Shown here: positions 46,901 to 59,865 of the stretch, piece by piece | How positions within the stretch are numbered: the stretch's first letter is position 1 | Layout of the letters: each line of letters opens with the position of its first letter | Origin: Chrysemys picta bellii | Taxonomy: Eukaryota; Chordata; Testudines; Emydidae | Length of the DNA: 64,000 nucleotides | Assembly (NCBI RefSeq): GCF_011386835.1 | Contig: NC_088792.1 | Location: forward strand, 217,096,394-217,160,393 | Reading direction: 5' to 3' | Made by a program: the position numbers and the translations under genes | Notes under the pieces: model-generated | Told to the model about the DNA's origin: nothing | Seen by the model: only the letters and a program-made list of their open reading frames with translations | The model's database searches: none

Positions 46901-48186
46901 GCACCATTGACCTGGCCTACACTGAGTGACCAGAAATGATTCAAATGAGACGCTATTGGTTGCTGCTGTTATAATAGTGTCCCCTTTGGGCATGTGAGGC
47001 ATGCTGTAGCTTCTGAAGTGCACAATACTAGCTTCTTGTATATTAAGTGAAAAGCAATCATAAATGATAGAGAGTAAATTGGAGTGGTTGCTATTAAAAT
47101 CAACCTTCCCCCATTGTTACCAAATAGTATCAGAGGTATCCCGTTCTATGAGGGAGATTGCAGCATCTCAGATATCACCACATGGGAACTGTTGATAAAT
47201 GCTGACTTCTTAATTGCAAATGCTGTGTCCCCACAAGGCATGAGCGTCCTTCAAAAGGTTCAGGATTTGATTGAGAGAAGCATGCAAATAGTCAAATGCC
47301 TTATTGCCTCTTTTTAAGCCTTGTCACCCAAACCCAAGCCATTACCGACACGATAACATTTAATAGTTTAAAATGTTCCTTCTTAATTCCTCTTAACTTC
47401 ACATAATAGTTACTGCTTTGTCCTCTGAAAGTGTTAAAACAATATTGCTTATAGGCAGGCAAAAATTCTCACTCTCTTTTTTTCAGTTCATGTGCTATCG
47501 AGTAGGTGTGATTTACATAACGTAGACAACTTTAGCACCCTTTTCATATTTACTTGGACTGTGAAGTATGTGGAAAAGTAATTTACCTTTAGTGCTTTCT
47601 TTGTTGGTATAATTTATTTATATGTATACCAGGATATAGTATCAGCAGCTCAGCTGTGTTGAGTGTATTAGTTGGGAATATTGTTGCAATTTCCTATATT
47701 GGCCTGATTTTTAGATGTCTTGTACTGAAAGTTGTACCACCAATTTTGTTACATGCTCAGAGGATGGCTTATATGCCTGGTAATGGTGGCGTATGAAGCC
47801 TCTCACCTCTATGTTCTTGCTTCAGTCCAAGTCAATAATGCCTGAACAATGTTACCAGCTCTGGTAGATATCCAATAGTTGGTCTAAAATTATTTGAGGG
47901 TCCATTGGGAATTTGACTGAGACAGTGTCCACATCTCAAACTACTAGCAGGGTTGGCAATTACAGCGGAGACACCAAGGATGAAATAGTTAGAGCAAATG
48001 AACTGCCCCTTAACTCCCAAAGGTGGTATCTCCACATCCTGGGTTCAGCCACATTGACTGGACAATGCAGAGCTGCTTGTACTGCTGACCTATTCTGACT
48101 CAATCAGACTCCAGTTGTCCATTAGGCACCTTACAAAAGAAGTAAATCCAGTAAATAAAATGAGAAATAAATACAGTGAATGGGAG
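43946..48186. other. Intergenic sequence, nothing recognised
   Basis: Includes a purine-rich stretch at 44,700-45,180 with a 116-codon frame (44,711-45,061) that I do not recognise. No repeats that I can name. Confidence 0.45.
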
Positions 48187-48593
48187 TGTGACAGGGCATC
48201 TGGGCCACAACCCCCACCCACTCCCTTTCTTCCATGATCACAGACTGTTCTGTGACCTTCTTTCTTGTAACCACCACAGTGTAGTTTGGTTATTGTTTTA
48301 ATCCCTCCACAAACAGGTGCTGCCACAACTTTACACACTGTATCTTAACTTCCTAACCCCTTCTTCAAAACGGGAGGGGGTAAGGTGAAGCTACTTGGAG
48401 GGCTCCCTTTGTCAGGCTCTCCTAGCCTTGTATTTCTGTCCTTTTCTTCACCCCCATGCCCTTTTCTACAGCTTCCCTGTTAAGGGGCACATGGACTCAC
48501 TAGCCGTAATGTGGCCTGGTAACAAAGTTATGGGAACCTAATAAATACTAATAGCAGCCACAGTGCTGGCTCAGCTGCTAGCCCTCAGTCACA
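48187..48593 (+). mobile_element. Possible short solo LTR
   Basis: Starts TGTGACAGGGC and ends CAGTCACA (TG...CA), with flanks GGGAG and GGGGG that would be a 5-bp duplication with one mismatch. An AATAAA lies near the 3' end (about 48,540). The G-rich flanks make a chance match possible. Confidence 0.35.
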
Positions 48594-50074
48594 GGGGGGA
48601 AACCTTTGAAACATGATATCTCTCAGGTAACTGGGTCCAGAGTTTCTTTCAAGTGTGTCCAGTAGGTTTCCTTGCCCCCTGTTACTATAAATCAAAGCTC
48701 TTTGTTTAAATAAGGCCTTGCTGCCTCACAGCCAGTCTGCTTGATCCTGCAGTGAAGTCACTGTGCTGAATTGAAGACACGATAGTAATTACCACACACA
48801 ACTAACTGATGCCAGAAACACACAGTTGTGACTAACAATACAGAAGCAAGCAGAAAGAGATGATAAATGTTAAGGGGGAGGAGGGGAAGTCTCCTATTCA
48901 AACAGGAATGTTCACAGGGTAACACTGAAAACCACTGGCAGTGTAAATAGCGTATTGTATAAGTGTCTCTTCCAAGTTTGCTCCATTGTAAGACTCCCTC
49001 TCAAGGTACAATATTGCTATGCTGTAAGGCACACAGAGAACCAAACGCTTAGTTGTAGCAAACAAATACTCGTCTCCTGCTGGGGCTTAATACTGTAACT
49101 TTTATTAGCAACAAGTGACTGCAGTTTAGCCTGCCTTCTTTTTCTAGATGATTACATTCCTAAGCCGATTGCCTGTGTTGACTAAAGGCGGCTGTTGAGC
49201 CACACTTCTCTCTTACACACACAATGGCACATGAAGAAAAGAAATGCCAGATTCGGTATGTGCAGGATAAGCTTAAGATTTTGATTGCCTGAGTGGAGGT
49301 GCGAAATTGGTTACTGTCTCTCAGGAGCTTGGGATCTGTAAGGGCACAATTTCCACATACATGCAAAAGAAAGTGAGGTTGTCATGTGTTTGATAACCCA
49401 GACTTGAGATTTGCTTTCCTTGTACCTTTCCCCTAGATCACTGTTCTCAGAGGTGAAGGGGAGGCGTGTTCCACCTTACACAGGGTGATGCACCATGTAT
49501 CAGAGCTGGGATCTCAGGGTCTCCAGCCTCCTGAAGGAAAAATACAAAGGTTGGTGAATCAAACATAAACAGCTTGTAACTTTTCTAAAGGGTCTAATAA
49601 CATGTAGAAACACATGTAAAACTGACTAGGTTTTCACCAGTGAATCAGTTACCTCTTTTGCAGCTGCTGCCATCCAGGTCCTTTTTCCCCCTTTATCAAA
49701 GCAAACACTTTTTTCTGTATTCAACAGCCATCAGCAAATGCCCTGGCACTTCTCCAGTAGCCATCTTGTCTGCTTCAATGCAAGGGTGCATCATTAGTGA
49801 ATAGGACATGGCTCTTCACATGAAATTGAAACAGTGCATGGATCAATTGATTGAGCCTGTGAGTAATGCTTTGAGCACCTAATCTGAACAAAGAGCACTG
49901 CTACACTATATGGTGTCTGGATAAATTGCACTTTTCTATTCCACACACCAGGAGTATTTGGGTGAGGAATGTACCTGTTAAAAAAGACACCAATCCCCAT
50001 AGAATGAACAGATTTAAGTAATCTGGCTTGCATTTGAATTTGTGCACAAGGGTACACAGGAGGAAGGGCTCCAT
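48594..50074. other. Intergenic sequence, nothing recognised
   Basis: No gene or named repeat found. Confidence 0.5.
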
Positions 50075-50190
50075 TACCTGTTAGGTTCACTCCCTCTGGG
50101 GCACCTGGCATTGGCCACTGTTGGTAGACAGGATACTGGGCTAGATGGACCTTTGGTCTGACCCAGTACCGCCGTTCTTATGTTCAGTGA
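50075..50190 (+). mobile_element. CR1 LINE 3' end
   Basis: GGGGCACCTGGCATTGGCCA, CTGGGCTAGATGGACCTTTG, GTCTGACCCAGTACCGCCGT and the terminal TTCTTATG. Low divergence from the other copies at 20,021 and 63,110. Confidence 0.85.
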
Positions 50191-50879
50191 AAGGGATTGT
50201 ACCAGGCAGATTGATTGTACTATTTACATTTCGTCTGAGGAACAATGTTCTTCACATATCTCCTTTACCTGATCTGGCATCATATTAATTGAGAAAACCG
50301 TTTTCTTCAAGAAGGATTTATAAGGGGAGTTTTCTGACTCAGCCTCTGTTTATTGGGTTTAGCGCAAGGTAAATAAGCACAAGTTGTGTCAATTAAAAAT
50401 CTCTGGAGAGGTGGGTCTAGTGAGGAACCTGCTGCAGCTTTTAGACCTCAGAAGCAATTTGATGCTGGGAAGTGTACACCAAAGCAAATTCGGTAATGAG
50501 GAGTCCCATCTTACTCTCTGATCATACACTTGCAGCAAGAAGCAAGCGAGGACTGATGGGACAGTTGCTACACAAACACAATAATCCCCCTAGTTTTCAG
50601 CCGTGATGGGTCCAACCTACAAAACTCAGGGGGAAATTTCAACATTTTCCCACCTTGACAAAGCCATGGGGTGTTTGGATGCAGCTACTGGTTCAAAGTC
50701 ATCTCTAAAGCATCTGGCAAGCACAAGCCCTGTTCACAATGTTCTGTACTGAGAAATTCCAAAGTACATATATATGACATGTGTAAACCAAACAAGGCTT
50801 CTGAGCTGTGATTGCAGCTTTTAATAATTCAGTCTCTACTTAACTAAGCGTTTCATAATTTTGGCTGACTTTTATTGGT

Positions 50880-51242
50880 CCACAGCAGGATTTCTCTACT
50901 TTCATTGCATGGAGACACCCTTTTGACACAAAAATTACTATATGACCCCAGGAAGGGGGACCAAAGCCCAAGCCCTGCTGCCCCAGGCAGGTGGACCAAA
51001 GCCCAAGCGCCGCCGCCCTGGGGTGTGTGTGTTCAAAACTGAAGCTTAAGGGCTTCAGCCTGGGCAGGAGGGCTGTAACCTGAGCCCCACTGCCCAGGAC
51101 TGAAGCCCTCAGGCTTCAGCTTCAGCCATGGGTGGTGGGGCTTGGACTTTGGCTTCAGCCACAGGCCCCAGCAAGTCTAACACCAGCCCTGGCAACCCCA
51201 TTAAAATGGGGTCCTGACCCACAGTCTGAGAAACATTGAGCC
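50880..51242. mobile_element. hAT-like non-autonomous repeat with 'GCTTCAG' minisatellite
   Basis: The interior repeats GGGCTTCAGCC / GGCTTCAGCTTCAGCC / GGACCAAAGCCCAAGC units. The right part CAGCAAGTCTAACACCAGCC, GGCAACCCCATTAAAATGGG and CCACAGTCTGAGAAACATTG matches a turtle repeat whose inverted ends normally read CAGTGGTTCTCAAAC. The left end (GGATTTCTCTACTTTCATT) is more decayed. Confidence 0.6.
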
Positions 51243-53371
51243 ACAGTAATTTGCTATAGATCTGAGGTGCTGCCATTCTCTGGCTTTTCCCGAGAAGAAC
51301 AATAGAAGAAAATGTGGCACTGTAGAACCTGAATGGAGATTCCCCAACCCATTGTGCCTGTGCAGATAAAATGGCTCTGAGAGCCCCTGAGGGTGGCATA
51401 CTCAGCCATGGCCCTTACTTACCGTGTGTACTTTCCCCTACAGCTACTGCCAGATGAAATCAGAATATTTCAAAGCTGCTGTGTAGCAAATTCTTTGCAT
51501 CCAATTCTTTCTTTGTTTGGGTTAAGCCAAGAGCTGTGATACCGACTGCTGAACTGACCAGTTCTCTGCGTTACAGACTGCAGAATGTTTTAGTAATTTG
51601 CTCTACTTCATTAATAGGTGCAGTGTTTAAAACCTCTTGGTTATTACATGTGAGTTTTCCTTTAAAAGGCTTCACAAATTGAAGTGACATTTACGTTTTT
51701 TCAAAGCCAGTATGTGCAAATGAAGAATACGGCAGCAAATTCATCAAAGCTGGTGATTTTCTTGTGACAGAGTTAAGAAGCTGAGGAAGAACATTCAGTT
51801 CTGCTATAGGCTGTGTAACAAATTTAAAATTACTATTCATTTCATTCAACCCTCCTTGTTTGAGATTATGCTCTTTTTGCCATTAGGAATATTTTTTTTA
51901 AAGGGCAAGTCCTTCATATTTTAGAGCCTGGCCTATGTCCCTTCCTTAGGTGAATAACTGATTTCGTACAGGCAGCTCACATGAGTATGAGTTGTGGGAG
52001 TTTTAAGGATCCAACCATGACGAAAAGTGGGTGCCTGACACCCTTGCAGCAATTTAATAAGACAAGAGGCCAAAACCTGGAATAGAGCTCAAAAGCTTGA
52101 GTAGACATAGATAACAGCTCACTGGTAAACCATAACGTGGGGCCTGAAACTGTCACCAATGTACAACAGATAATATCTATCCAATAATGAAATAGGAAAA
52201 TACACCAGTGAAGCTCAACTTTTTAGCAGCCTTAAAAGCTGTACAGATGTGGGTCAGAGTAGAATCAAATGGACAAATCTGAAACAGGCTGGTAAGAGTG
52301 GGTACTAAGGAGCCTGAATTTAGAAGTGGAGAGATGATATATATATATATTTATATTTATATATAAACACGCCCCATAACATTTCATATAACTTTCTAAA
52401 ATGGTGTTTCTGTATAAATTTAGCACATATAAAATAAATGGTGCCGGGCTGTGGTATAATTGGCCATCTCAAATTGATGCCAGTAAAGCTTTCCCACCAC
52501 CCAATCCTGCTTTCTATATATGTTTGTGCGTGTTTGTGCACCAAGGAAGAACAGAAGCCAGTATAAAGGGAATGGATTAATGTAGGTAAACATAATTGTA
52601 GGGCCCAATTCTACTACCCTCATTGAGTGGTGCCTTAATTATTTTCTTACTGTTATTTTTAAATTAATTTTAAAATACATTATCCTGCACAGAATAAGCC
52701 TGTAAAACCCTTACCCAAACACAAGGCAAAGTTGTGGAAAGCAATAGCTTTAGTGGTCAAATGTCTACCATTTCTTCGTTGTGCTTGTCAAGTTAGAACT
52801 GTATCTTTTACATAATTATTTCTTCTCCTTTTTAAAAGGAAAAAACAAAAAGTGCAAATGTAGTTTTCAGGAAGGGAAAAAACACAAGCAACTTAAAAAC
52901 CTTGATTAAGACTGAACGGTGTAGCATTATTTAAGGAGTTATACTTGTTTCTATTTTTGGTTGTCTCTGCCAGTAGGTGTCATGATACATCAACCTGTGA
53001 AACTGTTCCATATTCTCAAGGGTTAAATGGTTAAATTAAGACTAATAATTACCAGTGCTCCCTAAATTATTAGCTGGTGCTGGTTAAAATAGTGGTTAAT
53101 TTTCTTAAGGGCCCCAGTGTGGGATTCTGTTGTCTGGGTGATGCTGTGTTACAAATAAAAACAGCTGTCACTACTGAATAATTTTCTTTTTAATGCCTGT
53201 GTAATACAGTCATTTCCTCCTGTACTAGGCATCTGCCTTAGCAGTTGGTGGAACATCATAAAAATAAGGGGGGTGGGGGGTATAAAATGGAGACAACATC
53301 CTAATCCTTTGTATTAAATAGAAGAGTTTAATGAGAGGTTAAAGATTAAATACATAGAGACACGGGGCTGG
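51243..53371. other. Intergenic sequence, one (AT)n run
   Basis: A short (AT)n/TATATTTATATA run at about 52,337-52,366; no gene or named repeat otherwise. Confidence 0.5.
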
Positions 53372-54416
53372 ACACTTTAGGTGCCGAACTCCCAGAATCA
53401 GGCCCGTCTAGGATTCACAAAACTTGATGGTCCCCAACCCTTGTAGACACTTACAATCATTGGACAGCTAAATGTTTGCAGTGAAAGTTGCCCAGGTTTC
53501 TGCCTTTGCGCATACACACCACAGCCCCATGCCAAGTGTCTGGATGCTAAGCCCCAAAGCAATGCAAAAACCAGAAGAATGTTCCTTTGCCTAACTCACC
53601 TGCGGGACTGGATCCGGTAAGCATGCTCCGAGCTCACCTGCCAGATTGGGCCTCTATAGATGAGCTTACACAAAAGGGCTTGGGGGTTGAGGGGACAAGT
53701 TACTCACCTGGGGTATGGGAGACCCCAGTTCAATGGTTCTTTATTTAGCAACAGTGTAACAGCTTCAGTGGTGGGCCAGAGACAGCAAGGACACATGAGA
53801 ATAACACTGTAGCCTGCTGGTTAGAGCGCTCACCTGGGAGGTGGGAGACCCACAAGCCAGGCCCCACTCCAATGACTTTTAAAATTATTTCGCCACAGTG
53901 GAACAGCTTCAACCATAGAGACAGATGGACCCTCAGACCAGAATATCCCACTAGTTAGGACACTCAACTGAGAGATGGTAGATCCCAGTTCAAATCCCTT
54001 CTTGTCCTTAACTGGAGGGGGAATTTGAACCCCGGGTCTTCCGCATCCCATGTGAGTTCCCTAACCACTGGGCTAAAAGTTATGAGGGAACTCCTGCTTT
54101 TTCCCCATCCCGTGGCTTCTTGGAAAAACAGTGCAGGCACCTACCACCGAAGCTGAGAATCCCAGGCAGAGAGAGGTGCCGTCCTGCAGCCTGGACTTAG
54201 ATGCCTGTCTCAAAGAGGGGGGCAGGGCTCAACACCCCCCCCCCCTTGCCTTGACACCTTCCATTGGTTACCTTAAGTGAAATGGCTCCTCGCCTGCTGG
54301 CTTTTGTGAATCCCATTCTCAGGCACCACTTCCCACCCCCATTGTAAAGGGAGTCAAGGTGCCTAACTCAGACTTTGTGAATCCCAGTGATTTTCTATGC
54401 ACCTAAACTTTAGGTG
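53372..54416. mobile_element. Terminal-inverted-repeat element containing tRNA-like units in both orientations
   Basis: The left end CACTTTAGGTGCC...GGATTCACAAAACTTG corresponds to the inverted right end (CTTTGTGAATCCC...GCACCTAAACTTTAGGTG). Inside are tRNA-like blocks. On plus: TGTAGCCTGCTGGTTAGAGC...GAGGTGGGAGACCC (53,808-53,860) and CCACTAGTTAGGACACTC...CCAGTTCAAATCCC (53,948-53,998). On minus: TAGCCCAGTGGTTAGGGAAC...GGGGTTCAAATTCCC (54,014-54,076), with A-box TAGCCCAGTGG and B-box GGTTCAAATTCC. A partial fourth lies at 53,695-53,740. Confidence 0.6.
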
Positions 54417-54611
54417 GGGTGACACTGAGAACCTCCATTAATTTGACTGAAATCAGTGAGGCTATAGGTGTAACTGAGAAGAATGTGGCTGTGTACATAG
54501 CTGCATGTCATATTCCCCCCTGCTCTCCCTGCCTCCCCACATGGATGGGGAAGATAATAAAGTTACATGGCTGCAAGCGCTGGGAGAATTTCACATTTTA
54601 CTGCCTGTGGA

Positions 54612-54712
54612 TGCATCCGAAGAAGTGAGGTTTTTACCCACGAAAACTTATGCCCAAATAAATCTGTTAGTCTTTAAGGTGCCACCAGACTCCTTGTTGT
54701 TTTTTTAAAGAC
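54612..54712 (+). mobile_element. Retroelement tail with decayed hammerhead-like core
   Basis: CATCCGAAGAAGTGAGG, TTTTTACCCACGAAAACTTA, TGCCCAAATAAATCTGTTAG and GGTGCCACCAGACTCCTTGT form a tail that is very common in reptile genomes and known to me in mammals too. Core: CCGAAGA (U4 changed to C), extra A, helix II GTGaGGT/ACCCAC with one bulged A and a T4 loop, GAAA, then ACTTATGC where the family norm GCTTATGC would make a 3-bp helix III with a UUAU loop. Two substitutions would prevent cleavage. Confidence 0.5.
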
Positions 54713-57461
54713 ACAAATGTTCATGGTGAGCCGTCCGGCCCCAGTGAGGATGTGAGTGGTGAGAAGATGCCTGATCTTCCAGTTAGTCAGAGTGCAGGTG
54801 ACCTGGCAACTACTGCAGCATCCATATCTCCATCTCAAATGGATGTAACCATGCATATTCCTGAAGAAAAGTGTAGATCAGAGAAGACTGTGGTGGAGGC
54901 GCAAGAAACAGCTGCTGCTGAGTTTAGTTACTTAAGTCTAGATGATCCAGGATTGTGGACCCACTTGAGCAGTAGCCTGAGGGACTTCCTTGTACTGCAC
55001 GGGCCCCAGCAAGTGAAAAACTTCATGTTCCCCAAAGACAATGAAAATAGAAGTTTCCATCCAACACATTACTGGCATGAAATCCCCAATGGTGACAAAG
55101 TGGAGAGGCCATGGCTTATGTACTCAGAATGCTGCCTACTGTTTAGATTGCAAACTCTTCTAGTCTAATGTTCCAGCCACACTGGGTTCTACAGGAACAA
55201 AGGACTGGAAAAATCTGGCTAGAAATATGGCATGCCACGAGAAGGCAGCAAATCACCAGAGAGCATTCCATAGGTGGAAAGAGCTTGAGATGAGACTATA
55301 GTTAAAGGCCACCATAGATGACCAGCATCAAGAGAAGATTGCATCAGAGTCTCTTTACTGGCAAAATGTTCTGAAAAGGCTCATTGCCATTGTGAGAATG
55401 CTTGCTACCCAAAACCTAGCACTGCGTGGCATTTCAGATCAGCTGTATGTGCCAAACAATGGAAACTTCCTTCAAATTGTGGAGCTGATGGCTGAGTTTG
55501 ATGCTGTACTCCAGGAACATCTAAGAAGAGTCACCACCCAAGAAATGTACACACACCACTACCTTGGAAAAACCATTCAAAATGAGATCATAGAGTTACT
55601 GGCAACAAAAGTCAAACAGAAGATTGTGGCAGCTCTGAAGTCAGGAAGATATTACTCTGTTATTCTGGACTGCACACCTGACATCAGCCATATGGAACAA
55701 ATGACTTGAATGGTGCGTTTTGTAACAACAACAGAACCTAGTGAAAATGTCCCTGCAATGGTGACTGTCAGAGAGCATTTTCTAGAATGTATTGACATTG
55801 ATGATACTACAGGAGCTGGTATGACAAATGTGCTTCTTAAAAAGCTGGAAGATATGGGAATTGCGATAGCTGACATGAGAAGTCAGGGCTACGATAATGG
55901 TGCCAACATGAGAGGAAAGAACAGAGGAGTGCAAACACGGATCCGAGAGTAAAACCCTCAAGCTTTTTTTGTCCCATACAGTTCTCATTCACTGAACTTG
56001 TTGGTCAGTGATGCAGCATCAGCTTCTAGTGAGGCTGCTGAATTTTTTAATGTAATTCAAAGCATCTATGTCTTTTTCTCTGCATCAACTCATCAATGGC
56101 AAATTTTGAAGCAACATCTGGGAACATTCTCTCTGACACTGAAACCACTTAATGCCACACGAAGAAAAAGTCAAATGGAGGCGATAAAGCCTATCAAACA
56201 CCAAATTGGGAAGATAGATGATGCCATAGTTGCCATTATGGAGGATAATGCTATGACAGGAACTGTTCGTGGGAGAACAGTGGCAGAGGGAAATGGAATC
56301 ACCAGAAACATACATAACTTCAAATTTCTGTGGGCTTAGTGTTGTGGCATGACATACTGTTTGAAATAAATGTTGTAAGCAAGAGACTCCAAGGTGTTGA
56401 CCTTGATATATCTGGAGCAATGGAACAACTGGATAAAGTAAAGTCATACCTAGAGTCTTATCGGTCAGATGAGGGATTTCAAAACGTTCTGAAGAGTGCA
56501 CAGAAGTTGGCAGAGGAACTTCACACTGAAGCTATTTTCCCACCCATTCAAGAATACAAGGGTCACCGAAGAAGACAACATTTTGATTACGAGGCACGGG
56601 ATAATCCCATAAGAGACCCCAAACAAGAATTCAAAGTTGAATTCTTTAACCAGGTGCTAGATTGTGCAATACAGTCAGTTGGTGAAGGTTTCATGCAGCT
56701 CAAGGCACACAGCAGTATATTTGGGATGTTGTATGATATTCCAAAACTCCTCACTGTACCTGAAGACGACCTACACCAGCAATGCAGGGCACTAGAGATA
56801 GCGTTGACACATGATGATGTGCAATATTGATGGGACTGATTTAGGTGATGAACTTGAAAGCCCTTTCAAGATACATTTCAGCAGGATCAACTCCAAAGGG
56901 TGTTCTGGAATATATGTGCACAAATAAGATGACTACCCTCTTTTCAAATGCTTTTGTTGCTCTGCGCATACTTCTAACACTTCCTGTAACAGTTGCCAGT
57001 GGAGAACGCAGCTTCTCCAAGCTGAAGTTAATAAAAACACATCTACACTCCACAATGACACAGGAGATGCTGGTCGGCTTTGCAACCATCTTAATAGAGC
57101 ATGAGCTGGCCCAGACTGTGGACCTTCAGGAAGCAGTTCAAATCTTTGCAACCAAGAAGGCATGGAAAGCACCACTTTGATTATTCAAATAGATAAAAAT
57201 GCCAGTGTTTACTATGCAGACAAGAAAAGTGACATTTGCTGTTCAGGCGTTTGAAAGTTAAGTGTTACTTAACATTTTTGAACAAGGCATTTTAAGTTGT
57301 TATTCCCCTTTATTGGAGTAGGTAGCAGAGCAATACCATGAGAGGAGTAGAACAGGAAGAAGGCAGAATTGAGACCTTTCAAAGTTTTGGCCCAAGTGAG
57401 GAGGCATGGGGGTGTCATTTGAGCTCCCTGCCTCAGGTCCCAAAATGTTGTACCGGCTCTG
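54713..57461 (+). pseudogene. hAT transposase (ZMYM1-like, TTF-type) pseudogene
   Basis: Order on the plus strand: acidic N-terminus; TTF-type zinc finger (FMFPKDNENRSFHP, NGDKVERPWLMYS, then YCLDCKLF in the next frame); KDWKNLARNMACHEKAANHQ; DUF4371-like NLALRGISDQLYVPNNGNFL; RNase-H-fold block YYSVILDCTPDISHMEQMT and GIAIADMRSQGYDNGANMRG; SSHSLNLLVSDAA; RQHFDYEARDN; and a well-preserved hAT dimerisation domain LTLPVTVASGERSFSKLKLI ending at TGA 57178-57180. Lesions: frameshift near 55,128; TAG 55,161; TAG 55,299; TGA 55,707; TAA 55,950; frameshift near 56,330; frame change near 56,830. The terminal GTACCGGCTCTG at 57,461 looks like the 3' inverted repeat; I did not find the 5' partner. Known function of the family: cut-and-paste transposition. 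Not a host gene here. Confidence 0.85.
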
Positions 57462-58815
57462 TTAGTTGATATACTGAGCACCTACAGCTCTCACTAAAAT
57501 CACTGGGAACTGAGGTGTTTGCACTATACAGGATCAGATATGTACAGGCCTTAAACTCATACATATATATACAGATTAAAATTAGTGTTAGACCACTTGG
57601 AACAAACTACTGTTGCTTTTAAAGTAGGTTAAAATGCTGCCCTACTGATTTTAACATTATCTCTTTAACATGCATCTTGCCCAAGAAATGCAGCATCTGC
57701 TGCAAAGTGAGGGGCATAGAAAGGCCCCAGAAGACCCTGATGCAAGAATAGGTTGGGATGGGGGGGGGGGTGCTTCCTAATTCCAGCATCTGACCTTTTG
57801 CTTACTTTTACCATCAGATATCAGATCATATCCCTCTTATTCATAAATACACAAAGACAATATGCAGGCAATGCCCATACATTTTTGCAGGCTAGCTACA
57901 CACAGAAGAGTTCTATTTGCACATTGATACAAAATGCTCACTGGCAGTGATAGAGTGCAGGAAGCCTGCAGAAATCTCTAGTTGATTAGTCTATCACTTG
58001 TGAGACGGTCTCCAAAGTCTATCTGGTGTGTGACATTACCGTATGAGACGGCGCCCATATTCAAAACCTATTAACATTTTATCAGTACGTTTTATCTAAT
58101 TTAAAGTCTTTGCAAATGCAATTATGAGACTTCACAAATTAGTAATGCATTCACCTATTGTATCAACATACAACCCAGGTCACTCAGCTTTTATATGCCA
58201 AACTTTGAACTAAGTTGCAAGGCACATCCAAAGCACACATTAATTTAGTCAAAAAGCCCAAGGGCTTGAGTCACCATTGTGTTGCTCCAGTTTGAAGTTG
58301 ATAAACTGAAACTAAAGTAATGGAGTTACACCATTGTAAAAGGGGAGTAGTGCAATGGGGTACCAAGCCCCACATTTTTATATCTGAATCCATAATTTTG
58401 CTCATGGAAAAAATTGCTATTTGAGCACAAGCAGCATTTGCTTTGCATTTACCTATTACATGGCCGTGCACCAAATGCAAACAAGTGTCACAAATATACC
58501 ATTCTTGAAATTGTGGTTTCTGTGTCACAGAAACCAAACACAATGATCCATACGGTCGTGCAATCAAAACAACTCGACCAAAAAGCCCCTTATTAAAACA
58601 ACCATGTCCTTGGCACTTTTTGAAAATCATGATGCCTTGTCCATTTTCCATTAGTATCTAAGTCAGGAATTCATGGTATGTCTGTTTCCATATGATAGAA
58701 ACCTTACCTGACCTAGATAAAGAGCCAGCCCTCACCAACATCTGGAACACCTTCTCAGTACCTGTAAGATACACGAACTGTTCGAATGGGGCTTGATCCT
58801 ATCCCACATGGGACA
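57462..58815. other. Intergenic sequence, nothing recognised
   Basis: G-run at 57,761-57,770; frames up to 126 codons on either strand without family resemblance. Confidence 0.45.
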
Positions 58816-59865
58816 GGATTCACTGGCAACCCTCCCCCAGCCTCCTCCACATCCCAGGGCTGAGCACCCGCTGCCCATCCATCCCCTACATCTTCCCTCA
58901 GCATCCTCATCCTTCAGTCCCTGGGGCCGGGACTCCCCCTGGAGCTGGTCAGCTCAACCCCACTGGCCCCATGCACTTCACACCCCCTGCTCATCTCAGC
59001 TCACACCCTCTGCCAAGCCCTGAGCACCCCCCACATCCCCAGCCCCCCTTACGCACATTTCTGGATGAACTCTCTGCTAATAAAGTGGCAGCTGCCGCAG
59101 TGCTACTCCAGAGTGCTGTTGGTGGCTGGGTGCTTCCTCGGGTTGCCAGCACAGTTGACTGGGCTGCTAAAAGTCCAGTTGGCTGCACCACCAGCGGGGC
59201 AGGCAGGCTCTGTGCCTGGCTCCGCGCAGCTCCCGGGAAGCAGCTGGCATGTCCCTCTGGCTCCTAGGGGGAGGGGCGTGCGCTGGCACCATCCGAAGCG
59301 CCGGCTCTGCAGCTCCCATTAGCCGGAAACCACAGCCAAAGGGAGCTGCTGGGGTGGCACCTTCAGGCAGGGGCAGCATGTGGAGCCCTCTGACTGCTCT
59401 TCCCCCTAGGTGCTGCTTCCCAGGAGCTGCCTGAGGTCAGCGCCGCCCACAGCCTGCACCCCAATCCCTTGCCCCAGCCCTAAGCCCCCTCCCACACTCT
59501 GAACCGCTCAGCCCCAGCCCAGAGCCCCCTCCTGCACCCTGAACTCCTCATTTTTAGCCCCACCCTGGAGCCCACACCCCCAGCCCAGAGCCTGTACTTC
59601 TCCCACACCCCAACCCACTATCTGAGCCCGGAGCTGCCTCCTGCATCCCAAACCCCTCATCCTCAGCCCCACCCCAGAGCCCTCACCCCCTCTCACATCC
59701 CAGCCCAGTGAAAATGAGCAAGTGAGTGAGGGTGGGGGAGAGCGAGCGACAGAGGGAGGGGGGATGAGGTGAGCAAGGGGCAGGGCCTAGGAGAAGGGGT
59801 GGGGCAGGGAGCCGGGCAAGAGTGTTTGGTTTTCTGCAATTAGAAAGTTGGCAACCCTAATGCTG
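58816..59865 (-). repeat. GC-rich minisatellite transposon remnant
   Basis: Read on the minus strand it starts AGGGTTGCCAACTTTCTAAT (59,860) and continues through units such as GGGGTGTGGGAG and GGGGCTCTGGGCTGGGGC to about 59,440. Then comes a GC-rich body containing GGCAGCTCCTGGGAAGCAGC. This is a frequent turtle repeat in my memory. All frames in it are artefacts. Confidence 0.55.

Noticed and set aside
53808..54076. Functional tRNA genes
   Set aside because: A- and B-box-like motifs are present but no complete cloverleaf or normal acceptor stem is seen; they are repeats within a transposon-like unit.
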